Shown here: positions 27,509 to 35,079 of the stretch, piece after piece
Position numbering within the stretch: position 1 is the stretch's first letter
How the letters are laid out: each line of letters starts with the position of its first letter
Assembly (NCBI RefSeq): GCF_020622345.1
Contig: NZ_JACNMO010000003.1
Coordinates: forward strand, 1-64,000
DNA from: Roseobacter weihaiensis
Lineage (GTDB): Bacteria > Pseudomonadota > Alphaproteobacteria > Rhodobacterales > Rhodobacteraceae
Direction of reading: 5' to 3'
DNA: 64,000 nucleotides
Program-made: the position numbers and the translations under genes
Notes under the pieces: generated by a model
Told to the model about the DNA's origin: nothing
The model's database searches: none
What the model saw: only the letters and a program-made list of their open reading frames with translations

Positions 27509-28885
27509 CTAGGGCCTTTCCTGGAATTCTTCACGGACATAACGGTCTTCGCGCATATAGGCTGCGCTTGTCGTGTCCTCGACGTCCCGCAGCACCTCTA
27601 GATCGTGACCTACCAATTCCAGAGTACGATCAATGCGGAGGCCACCGGCATAGCGCAGAATGCGCGCCGCAATGTTGCCGGGAATGAAGCCAAGCACCCA
27701 GAACAAGATCATCGCTGCGGTGGTGTTGCCGAAGGGGTTGATATGCACATACGCTGGCACAGTTGAGACCGGGATGCCCCAGAGAAGTATTCCGGAAATG
27801 ACCAGCCCCCAGAAACCGGAAAAGCCGAACAGAGCCACCGAGCCCGTCACATCGTCGAGGTTGAACTTGCGCTCGAGCCAATCCCGTGCGTTGCCGCAGA
27901 CCCAGGCAAAGAACATGGCCAGAAGGACGGTTTGCAAGGGATTGAAGAAATCCGACGCCGGCAGGGTGCCGATCACGCTGGCGATGGTGAGGGTCATCGT
28001 TCGGGTGATATCGGCATGGGTCAGGATGGAGCCGATCATCAGGCCGCCCATCACGGCGGCGATAAGGTTGAGTACCTGACCAGCGGGATCGGTGGGGGCA
28101 CCATAGACGGTGGCGGCTACATATTGCGTCACTTCGCCAAGCTGAACCGGGGCGGCCAGTTCGACTGAAGCCAGGATCATGCCGATGAGGCCCAACAGGA
28201 ACAGCGTATGCCCAGCCAGAACGAGGCCCGCGCTGTTGGGGCCGATGCCATGGGTCTGCCCGCTGTCATCCACGCTTGCTATTCTCGGCCCGAGGATACG
28301 TAGCACCCCCAGCGCAAAACCGCCCGCCAACGTGGCGATCGTGGTGGCACCAACCGGGTCATGATAGCCCATTAGGGCAACCATCCAGCCACGTTCTGAC
28401 CAGCCCCAGCCCACCGCCAGAGAACCGCAGAAGCCTGACAGAAGGGTCGCCAGCAACAGCAGACCACCGATCTTGATCCGCTCCAATACGGCCCCGGCCA
28501 GAATTACGCAGGCCAGCCATCCAAGCAGGACGAAGCGGATAAAATCCTGAGTGTCAGTGCTGAAGGCACCACTTTCAGTCTGGTGAAACCCTGGCCCCAG
28601 CCTGTCGCCCCAAGGCGCGGCATGCCATGCTGACTGGAATCCGCCAGTAAAGCCTGGCCCAGATGCAAAAGCGAAGGAAAACATCCAGCCGAAAAGGTAG
28701 CTGACCACGAAGACGAACGGGAACAGCAAAACCGACGCGCCGAGATTGGCAAAGCGGTTGCGGAAGCGGCCACAGCCCATCGTCACCAGGCTGAGACCCA
28801 GCGGGGCCATGAGCGCCAGCACCAGAGCCAGGATGCCGATCCCTTCGACAAGCAGTATACGCGTTGCAGCGATCTCGTTGTCCAT
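27509..28885 (-). CDS. Amt/Rh-like channel lacking the twin histidines
   Basis: A 458-residue membrane protein of the ammonium-transporter fold, with about eleven helices and typical glycine-rich segments (LLATLLSGFCGSLAVGWGWSERGW, VLAGHTLFLLGLIGMILAS, GFIPGNIAARILRY). The two pore histidines of Amt proteins are missing. The first region reads GATTIATLAGGFALGVLRILGPR with no His where VVH is expected, and the second reads DDVTGSVALFGFSGFWGL where FGVHGVGGILG is expected. It is therefore unlikely to conduct ammonium by the classical mechanism. As it follows an amide-type importer and DMFase, a neutral amide or methylamine is a possible substrate. Confidence 0.78.
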   Translation of the reverse strand: MDNEIAATRILLVEGIGILALVLALMAPLGLSLVTMGCGRFRNRFANLGASVLLFPFVFVVSYLFGWMFSFAFASGPGFTGGFQSAWHAAPWGDRLGPGFHQTESGAFSTDTQDFIRFVLLGWLACVILAGAVLERIKIGGLLLLATLLSGFCGSLAVGWGWSERGWMVALMGYHDPVGATTIATLAGGFALGVLRILGPRIASVDDSGQTHGIGPNSAGLVLAGHTLFLLGLIGMILASVELAAPVQLGEVTQYVAATVYGAPTDPAGQVLNLIAAVMGGLMIGSILTHADITRTMTLTIASVIGTLPASDFFNPLQTVLLAMFFAWVCGNARDWLERKFNLDDVTGSVALFGFSGFWGLVISGILLWGIPVSTVPAYVHINPFGNTTAAMILFWVLGFIPGNIAARILRYAGGLRIDRTLELVGHDLEVLRDVEDTTSAAYMREDRYVREEFQERP

Positions 28886-28891
28886 AGCGGC

Positions 28892-30013
28892 CTACCCGTT
28901 GTTCCTTGCCGTGCCAAAGGGCGTCTTCTTGGGGTTGCGCAGGCGTTGATACTCGCGGAAGTCGAACCGTTCCTCGCCGCCCTCGGCCCCGTCTTCCCAG
29001 CGACTGCGCGGGCGCCAGCGGAAGATGTCATCGACCAGCCCAACGAGGCCACGTGGCAGAAAGATCATAACCAGCAGGATGATGAGCGACAGGCCCGCCA
29101 CTCGAATCTGGCCGAAATCGCGTAAGGTGGTATCCACCAGCATCAGCGCACCCGCCCCCAGGATCGGCCCCCATTTGGTGCCGCGCCCGCCCACCACCAT
29201 CATCGACAGCAGGAAGAGCAGCAGGGTGGTCGACAGCATATCGGGCCCGATGGTGCGCTGCACTCCGGCATAGACCCCTCCTGCCAGCCCGGTAAAAATC
29301 CCTGACAGGGCAAAAACAAGAAGCTGGCTGCGTACGCGGTCCACGCCACGTGCCTCGGCGCAAATCTGATTGTCCCGCAAGGCGCGGAAGGTGGCCCCGA
29401 GCGGTCCATAGATAATGAAGAGCGAAAACAGCATGCCCAGGATCAGCAGAACAAGGCTCAGATAGTAATCGCCCCAAATCCGGTACTTGAAGCCAAGCAG
29501 ATCCCTGAAGCCGAAATCGCCGTATTGAATCAGCCCCTTGGAGCCGCCAGTGAAATTCAGGCAAAGCCTGCCCTGGTATATGAAGCATTCCACATCCGTG
29601 ATGATCAGCGAGTACATCACCTGCGCGATGGCCAGGGTCATGATCGCCACGTAAGGCCCGCGCAGGCGCAGGTTGGCCGCACCGATGAGCAGGCTGGCAA
29701 TCACTGCGGCCAGCGCACCGATCGGCAGGGCGGCCCAGAGGTTCCAGCCTGCGTAAAGCCCCATCATGCCCGTCGCGTAGCCGCCAACAGCAAACACCGC
29801 CATGTGAGCCAGCGAATAGACGCCCGCCACGCCAAAGACGAGGTTCCACTGTGTGACCACTGCCGCCCAGATGAAGAAAAGGGTGATCTGCGACAGAACG
29901 TAATTGCCCGGATCGAAAAGCGGGATCAGCACCGCGATGGTGACAAAACCGAGGCCGATCCAGAAATCGCGCCAGATCTCGCGCCGCTTGGCCTGTTTTG
30001 CAGAGCTGCTCAT
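28892..30013 (-). CDS. Branched-chain/amide-type ABC transporter, permease (LivM/UrtC type)
   Basis: A 373-residue LivM-family permease. NLVFGVAGVYSLAHMAVFAVGGYATGMM, the loop RALRDNQICAEARGVDRVRSQLLVFALSG and GGRGTKWGPILGAGALMLV are all family features. The C-terminal 50 residues form a charged tail (RWRPRSRWEDGAEGGEERFDFREYQRL) that is longer than usual. It overlaps the LivH-type gene by four bases. Confidence 0.86.
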   Translation of the reverse strand: MSSSAKQAKRREIWRDFWIGLGFVTIAVLIPLFDPGNYVLSQITLFFIWAAVVTQWNLVFGVAGVYSLAHMAVFAVGGYATGMMGLYAGWNLWAALPIGALAAVIASLLIGAANLRLRGPYVAIMTLAIAQVMYSLIITDVECFIYQGRLCLNFTGGSKGLIQYGDFGFRDLLGFKYRIWGDYYLSLVLLILGMLFSLFIIYGPLGATFRALRDNQICAEARGVDRVRSQLLVFALSGIFTGLAGGVYAGVQRTIGPDMLSTTLLLFLLSMMVVGGRGTKWGPILGAGALMLVDTTLRDFGQIRVAGLSLIILLVMIFLPRGLVGLVDDIFRWRPRSRWEDGAEGGEERFDFREYQRLRNPKKTPFGTARNNG

Positions 30014-30888
30014 ACCCTGTCCACCGTTGCTTTGCCGAAGAGCCCGTTCGGACGGATGATCAGCACCACGATCACCAGGCCCAGCATCGCCGGAAACCCG
30101 TAGCGCTGGCCGAATATGTACTGCACGGCGACCTCAAAGAGTCCCAAGACGAAGGCCATAAAGATGGCACCCCGCAGATTGCCCAGACCGGCAATGATGC
30201 AGATCACCAGCGCCTTAATCGTCGTGTCGAACCCGACCGAGGGGAAAAGCTGTGTCGCGCCCGTCACCAGCACACCCGACACCGCAGCAATGCCGCCCGC
30301 CAGCATCATCGCCTTGGCAAAAGCGCTGCGCGTGTTCACACCCATCAAGCGCGAGGCGGTCTGCTGCTGCGAGATGGCGCGGATCACGATGCCAAGCTTG
30401 GTGTGGGTAACGATGTAGAACACGACGATCAGCAGGATGATCGCGATCACAACGGTCAGGATCGTCTGATAGGGCAGAACGACGTCACCAATCCTCAAGC
30501 CACCCGACAACGCGAAGGGCTGGCGTTTGGCCGACGGCCCGGCGATGTTCAGTAACCCATTTTCCACAAGGGCCGCAATGGCGACCGTGGCGATGATGAT
30601 ATCGACACCGAATTCCTTGCGCTCGAACATCCAGCGCACCACAAGGTGATACATCAGGTAGCCGCTCAGCATGCCCCCAGCCAGCGCCAGTGGCAGCACG
30701 AAAATCCAGCTCGCGCCCAGCACCGTCATGCACCAATAGGCCAGATAGCCACCAATGGCGATGAACCCGCCATGGGCGAGGTTCATCATGCCCATCGTGC
30801 CCCAGAGCAGCGACAGGGCGATCGTTCCCACGGCATACATAGCCCCAAGGGACAGGCCGCTGATAAGGATTTGCAGGAAGATGTCCAT
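30010..30888 (-). CDS. Branched-chain/amide-type ABC transporter, permease (LivH/UrtB type)
   Basis: A 292-residue LivH-family permease. GMMNLAHGGFIAIGGYLAYW near the first helices and RAISQQQTASRLMGVNTRSAFAKAMMLAGGIAAVSGVL in the coupling loop identify it. About eight membrane helices are visible. The gene starts just after LivF and overlaps LivM, so the importer is one transcription unit. Confidence 0.88.
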   Translation of the reverse strand: MDIFLQILISGLSLGAMYAVGTIALSLLWGTMGMMNLAHGGFIAIGGYLAYWCMTVLGASWIFVLPLALAGGMLSGYLMYHLVVRWMFERKEFGVDIIIATVAIAALVENGLLNIAGPSAKRQPFALSGGLRIGDVVLPYQTILTVVIAIILLIVVFYIVTHTKLGIVIRAISQQQTASRLMGVNTRSAFAKAMMLAGGIAAVSGVLVTGATQLFPSVGFDTTIKALVICIIAGLGNLRGAIFMAFVLGLFEVAVQYIFGQRYGFPAMLGLVIVVLIIRPNGLFGKATVDRV

Positions 30889-30891
30889 GGA

Positions 30892-31605
30892 TCAGGTTCC
30901 CAGATAGGTGGCGATCAGATCGCTGTTGCGGCTTAGCTCGCCCGGGGTGCCGTTCCAGACAAATTCTCCGTTATCCATCAGATAGATGTGGTCGGCGATC
31001 CCTTGCAGCCTGACGGGGTTTTCCTCGACAATCAGCAAAGTTGGCGAGACGCTGCGCAGCTTGGCGAGCACGTCATAGACCATGTCGATCACCTTGGGGG
31101 CCAGCCCCAGCGATGGCTCGTCGATCAGCACGACTTGGCCCTCGCTCATCAACCCACGTCCGATCCCCAGCATCCGCCGCTCGCCCCCCGACAGGGTCCG
31201 GGCGATCTGCGGGCGGCGTTCGGCCAGACGCGGAAAGAGGTCATAGACCCGCTCCAGCCGGCGCTCAATTTCGCTGCGGCCTTGCGCCAGATATCCACCC
31301 ATGAAGAGGTTTTCCTCGACAGTCATATCGGGAAACACCAAATCGCCCTGCGGGATCTGCACCAGCCCCTGTTCCACACGGCCATGGGCGGACAGACCGT
31401 CCATCGAAATGCCACCCATAAAAACCTGCCCCGAGGTGACCGGCACCAACCCGGACAGCACCTTCAAAAGGGTCGATTTGCCATGCCCGTTCGGCCCGAT
31501 GATGCCGACAACCTGGCCTTCCTCGATGTCGAGAGAGACATTGTGGAGCACCTGCCTGCGCCCGTATCCGGCGGTCAGATTCGAGACCTGCATCGCATGG
31601 GTCAT
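30892..31605 (-). CDS. Branched-chain/amide-type ABC transporter, ATPase (LivF type)
   Basis: A 237-residue ATPase. Walker A is GPNGHGKST, the signature is LSGGERRM, Walker B is VVLIDEPSLGLAP. The LivF trait is LLIVEENPVRL at the switch region, where Glu-Glu-Asn stands in place of the usual HD. Its start overlaps the LivG-type gene by four bases. ATG at 31605 or an in-frame ATG four codons later could be used. Confidence 0.88.
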   Translation of the reverse strand: MTHAMQVSNLTAGYGRRQVLHNVSLDIEEGQVVGIIGPNGHGKSTLLKVLSGLVPVTSGQVFMGGISMDGLSAHGRVEQGLVQIPQGDLVFPDMTVEENLFMGGYLAQGRSEIERRLERVYDLFPRLAERRPQIARTLSGGERRMLGIGRGLMSEGQVVLIDEPSLGLAPKVIDMVYDVLAKLRSVSPTLLIVEENPVRLQGIADHIYLMDNGEFVWNGTPGELSRNSDLIATYLGT

Positions 31606-32951
31606 TGTGCCTGCCCCCCATCAGGGTTCGGCGATCTGTTCAATGCGATGTCCCACATCAAGGCTGCGCGGAGCGCTTTTAGGTCTTCGTCGCTGAGCGA
31701 CTGGCCATCCTGCGCATCGATCAGGCGGCGGGCGGCGGTTTCGATGAGATCGGCGCGGCGTTGTTCAAGACCTTTCAGGGCCTCGGGCTTCGGCGGTTTG
31801 ACCCGTGTCTCGTGAGCCTCGTCCAGCATCCGTTCCAAGAGCTCGAAATGCTGCTTCAGCGGCGCTCCCTTGGCCCGGGCCTCCAGCAGCCCACGCGCGG
31901 CCCGGGACACCCGGGTGGATTTCTCTTCCGCCGACCGGGCCTCCAGCAACTTTTGCAGGCTCAGATAGTCAATTGGGTAGAGCTTGCCGCTGCGATGCAT
32001 TCGTAAGACCTGACGCGCGGCCTTGGTCACATCGTCGGACCACTTGTCGCTGATCTCGTCCTCACCGGGGTCGGTGAGCACGGTGTCTATGGCTTCTGCG
32101 TCCTGCCCATTCCCTTTTTTCTTGTATTGCGCTGAGGCCCCGTGGCCCAAATAGACCTCAACCACCTTAGTGTCCTCGGTCAGCCCTTCGGCGCTGCCCT
32201 GATAGAGCTTCTCGCCGTAATTCATGATCATGACTTCATCAGAGAGGCCAATGAGGAACCGCATCACATGTTCGATCAGGATCACCGACATGCCGCGGGT
32301 CTCGGTCAGGTGGCCGATCAGATTTTCGACATGGCCAATCTCGCGTGGGATCAAGCCACCCACGGGTTCGTCAAGCAGCAAGAGCTTCGGTCGCGTTGCG
32401 ATGGCCGAGGCGATCATCAGCAGCTTCTGCTCCATCAGGGTCAGAGAGGATACGATGGCGCCCTGCCGGTCCTGCAACCCCACAAGTTCAAGCGCCTCAA
32501 ATGCATCGTGTTGTTCGCCCTGACGAAACACCACTGAGGGGATTTCATGAGGGTCATGACCGTGATGAGTGGAGATCAGCACATTCTCCAGCACGGTCAT
32601 CGTCTCAAACGCGGCGTTCAGCTGAAAGGTGCGGGCGATCCCGGCATGGCAAATCTCATGCGGTTTCTTCTGGGTGATCACCTGCCCGTCAAACAGGATT
32701 TCGCCGCTATTCGCGGGCTGCACGCCGGAAATGACATCGAACATCGTTGTCTTGCCCGCGCCATTCGGCCCGCCGATCCCAAACACCGTGCCGGGGGAGA
32801 TGTCAAAACTCATCTTGTTGACGGCAACAAGGGCCCCGAAAGACTTGGTCACACGCCGCACAGACAACAGCGCTGGCGCGCTGCCGTCGTCTGACGTGGT
32901 GGCCACCCTGTGCAGCGACAGGTTGGCAAGTCCTTTCCGGGGCCATGGCAT
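31602..32951 (-). CDS. LivG-type ABC ATPase with a C-terminal extension
   Basis: A 449-residue protein. Residues about 25-275 are a LivG-family ATPase (Walker A GPNGAGKTT, Walker B LLLLDEPVGGL, switch LIEHVMRF). The signature motif is degenerate: SLTLMEQKLLMIA in place of YGxQRRLEIA. After the normal LivG end (VYLGHG) comes a Lys/Glu/Arg-rich helical extension of about 165 residues (ARQVLRMHRSGKLYPIDYLSLQKLLEARSAEE..., then ERMLDEAHETRV and LIDAQDGQSLSDEDLKALRAALMWD). LivG proteins are normally about 250 residues. GGGGGA precedes the ATG. Confidence 0.85.
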   Translation of the reverse strand: MPWPRKGLANLSLHRVATTSDDGSAPALLSVRRVTKSFGALVAVNKMSFDISPGTVFGIGGPNGAGKTTMFDVISGVQPANSGEILFDGQVITQKKPHEICHAGIARTFQLNAAFETMTVLENVLISTHHGHDPHEIPSVVFRQGEQHDAFEALELVGLQDRQGAIVSSLTLMEQKLLMIASAIATRPKLLLLDEPVGGLIPREIGHVENLIGHLTETRGMSVILIEHVMRFLIGLSDEVMIMNYGEKLYQGSAEGLTEDTKVVEVYLGHGASAQYKKKGNGQDAEAIDTVLTDPGEDEISDKWSDDVTKAARQVLRMHRSGKLYPIDYLSLQKLLEARSAEEKSTRVSRAARGLLEARAKGAPLKQHFELLERMLDEAHETRVKPPKPEALKGLEQRRADLIETAARRLIDAQDGQSLSDEDLKALRAALMWDIALNRSPNPDGGQAQ

Positions 32952-32971
32952 GTTTGCGTATCCCCCAGCCC

Positions 32972-34381
32972 TTAGGTGAACCAGGGCGGCAGAATGAAAT
33001 TGCCGTCTGTATAGGGTTCGGGATAGATCACCACCGGCGGTTTGGTCTTGTCCTGGATCTGCTGATGCAGATGCGGGTGGCCGAGCGACGGATCGCGCGT
33101 GTAAGTGGGATAGGGAAGCGTCGCCTGGAACTCGGGGTGGTACCAGTAGGATCCGGTCGGCCCGCGGAACGTGAACCGCTTAAGCGCCCAGGCGATCTTG
33201 CGGTTCTGATCGTAATTGCCCGGCTCGCCCGTGCCCCCGGCCACGGCAGCTGCCATCGCGTAGTGATGCATCGGACCGTAGGAAAGCGCTCCGGGCTGCG
33301 GATCACTGTCCTCACCGTATTTGGCCGCATGCGCCTCTACATAGGGCTTCGCAAAATCATCCGGCAGCAGACCGTCGACCGACCCCGTCAAGGCCCCGAC
33401 CGAGGCGTCGCCCGCAATGTCGCGGAAGTCTTTCTGCAGCGCGCCATACTGGTAATAGAACAGACTGTTGGTCGGGTTTTCCACGAATTGCAGCTGACAT
33501 TGCGCGATATCACCGGCAAAGAAATGCGTATTGGCAATCGCCGCCGGATCGACCTGACGGACCTTGGCCAGAACCGGACCCCATTCGGTCGTGGGGGTCT
33601 GGACAACCTCGGAAAACGCTACCTCGAAGCCTTTCTCGACAGCGGCTTCCTTCATCGCATCGGCAATCACGATCGAATAGGGAATCGAGCCAACGATGAT
33701 CGCAATCTTGTTGTTGGGCGGTGTCCATACGCCCGCATCCCGCAGATCGGCCAGCATGGTGATGTAGCCGCCACCATACCAGTATTCCGCAGGGTCAGCC
33801 ATGAAACAACCGAAATAGCGGTCAGGATCAGAGGCGACCGTTTCATGATGTTGGATTGCCGTGTTTACATGCATGTAGATGATGCCCGCATCGGCAATCG
33901 GTTCGTACTCGGCATCGTTTGGTCCGATATTGTAGCCATTGATAATGGCATGGACCTCGTGGCGGTCGATCAGGAAGTTCGCTGCGGCGACAACCTCGGA
34001 GGCGCTCATATTCTTGGTGTCCACGTAATGCGGTTCAAGCGGGCGACCCAGAATGCCGCCGTAATCGTTGATCTCTTCAATCGCCAGTTCAACGCCGCGC
34101 TTGTATCCCTGCCCGTCAGTGGCTGCCGCGCCTGTCAGCGGATACATCGATCCGATCGGGATGGGCTCGTTTGATTGCGCTTTGGCTTGGCTATTCATCA
34201 GCGCCAGCGCGCCCATGCCCAGAACACTGCCGCCGCCCAATTTCAGCAGATTTCGGCGCGCATCGTCGAAGAGCTCATTGCCGTCCGAGGTTTCAGCAAG
34301 CCTGGCCTTGCCGTCCTTAGTCGCCGCCAGCTCCGCCGTGTTGTGAGACCGATTGACCTTTGGCCAAAGTGGGTTCGTCAT
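32972..34381 (-). CDS. ABC transporter binding protein, amide/urea type, Tat-exported
   Basis: A 469-residue type I binding protein of the Peripla_BP_6 (LivK/UrtA/AmiC) class. A long N-terminus holds a twin-arginine signal (DARRNLLKLGG then a hydrophobic stretch to ...NSQAKAQ, about residue 69). The mature part begins PIPIGSMYPLTGAAATDG and contains VHAIINGYNIGP and ASDPDRYFGCFM. A GGAGGAAGG site precedes the ATG. It is the periplasmic receptor for the Liv-type importer. As it lies next to DMFase, N,N-dimethylformamide or a related amide is the probable ligand. It has a cytoplasmic paralogue at 42697. Confidence 0.86.
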   Translation of the reverse strand: MTNPLWPKVNRSHNTAELAATKDGKARLAETSDGNELFDDARRNLLKLGGGSVLGMGALALMNSQAKAQSNEPIPIGSMYPLTGAAATDGQGYKRGVELAIEEINDYGGILGRPLEPHYVDTKNMSASEVVAAANFLIDRHEVHAIINGYNIGPNDAEYEPIADAGIIYMHVNTAIQHHETVASDPDRYFGCFMADPAEYWYGGGYITMLADLRDAGVWTPPNNKIAIIVGSIPYSIVIADAMKEAAVEKGFEVAFSEVVQTPTTEWGPVLAKVRQVDPAAIANTHFFAGDIAQCQLQFVENPTNSLFYYQYGALQKDFRDIAGDASVGALTGSVDGLLPDDFAKPYVEAHAAKYGEDSDPQPGALSYGPMHHYAMAAAVAGGTGEPGNYDQNRKIAWALKRFTFRGPTGSYWYHPEFQATLPYPTYTRDPSLGHPHLHQQIQDKTKPPVVIYPEPYTDGNFILPPWFT

Positions 34382-35079
34382 TTTCCTTCCTCCTTGTTGC
34401 TGGCCGCCTTTTTGCTGGTGGCCTGAGTATTGAGAGCGGTCGGGTCACCCGCCGCCTCTTTTTGTGTCTGTCCTGTCTGCTGGTTCTTCTTGGGCCTGGC
34501 AGACCGGGAAAATCCGGACAAGCGGGCATTGTACTCCCGCTCAAGCGCGATGGTTTCGGCGGTCCGGCGTTCGACCGGATTGCCGACCGGCATTTCGCCC
34601 GCAAGCCGGATCGCACCGGGGTTCTGCAGGCGCAGCTCGGCAGCCTTGTTCACGGCCTCATCCTCGGTCTCGAAGACCAGATCCGAAAAGAGCTGCAGCG
34701 GATGTACCGTGTCAGCCCGCAGCTGGCCCACCGCCCAGGCGATTTTCTCCTGCACGCAGACCACCACGTACCACCCCTTGACAGCACCCGGACGATATCC
34801 GTTCAGCTTGTAGAGCACCTGAGCGAAGTCGGCGAAATCACCGAGCCCGACCGGCATGCAGGCCTCGGCGCTTTCCATGGCGTTGGGGTCCACCTCGTCC
34901 GAGCGGACCCAGATTTGGCTGCCCTCGGGGAAGGATCCGGCGCTGGTCAGATCGAATGCCCCTTTGCCCTTATAGGCATGGTGCACCCACCAGAATTCGT
35001 CTTTGGTAGCGTTCAAATCCTTGACCAGCAGGTCCTTGGGGCGGACGGTCTTGTCGGGTTGGTTTGGGGTTGCACTCAT
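34378..35079 (-). CDS. Unknown protein encoded with N,N-dimethylformamidase
   Basis: A 233-residue soluble protein overlapping the DMFase large-subunit stop (ATGA) and the binding-protein gene. Residues 15-165 look folded (DEFWWVHHAYKGKGAFDLTSAGSFPEGSQIWVRSDEV, GWYVVVCVQEKIAWAVGQL); the last 60 residues are low-complexity Lys/Gln/Thr (PKKNQQTGQTQKEAAG...). I see no signal peptide, membrane helix or known motif. The tight coupling suggests an assembly, iron-loading or regulatory partner of DMFase; this is a guess. Confidence 0.7.
   Translation of the reverse strand: MSATPNQPDKTVRPKDLLVKDLNATKDEFWWVHHAYKGKGAFDLTSAGSFPEGSQIWVRSDEVDPNAMESAEACMPVGLGDFADFAQVLYKLNGYRPGAVKGWYVVVCVQEKIAWAVGQLRADTVHPLQLFSDLVFETEDEAVNKAAELRLQNPGAIRLAGEMPVGNPVERRTAETIALEREYNARLSGFSRSARPKKNQQTGQTQKEAAGDPTALNTQATSKKAASNKEEGK

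Noticed and set aside
32945-34174. 409-codon plus-strand frame opposite the exported binding protein
   Set aside because: The minus-strand gene has clear family motifs, a Tat signal and operon context; the opposite frame has none.
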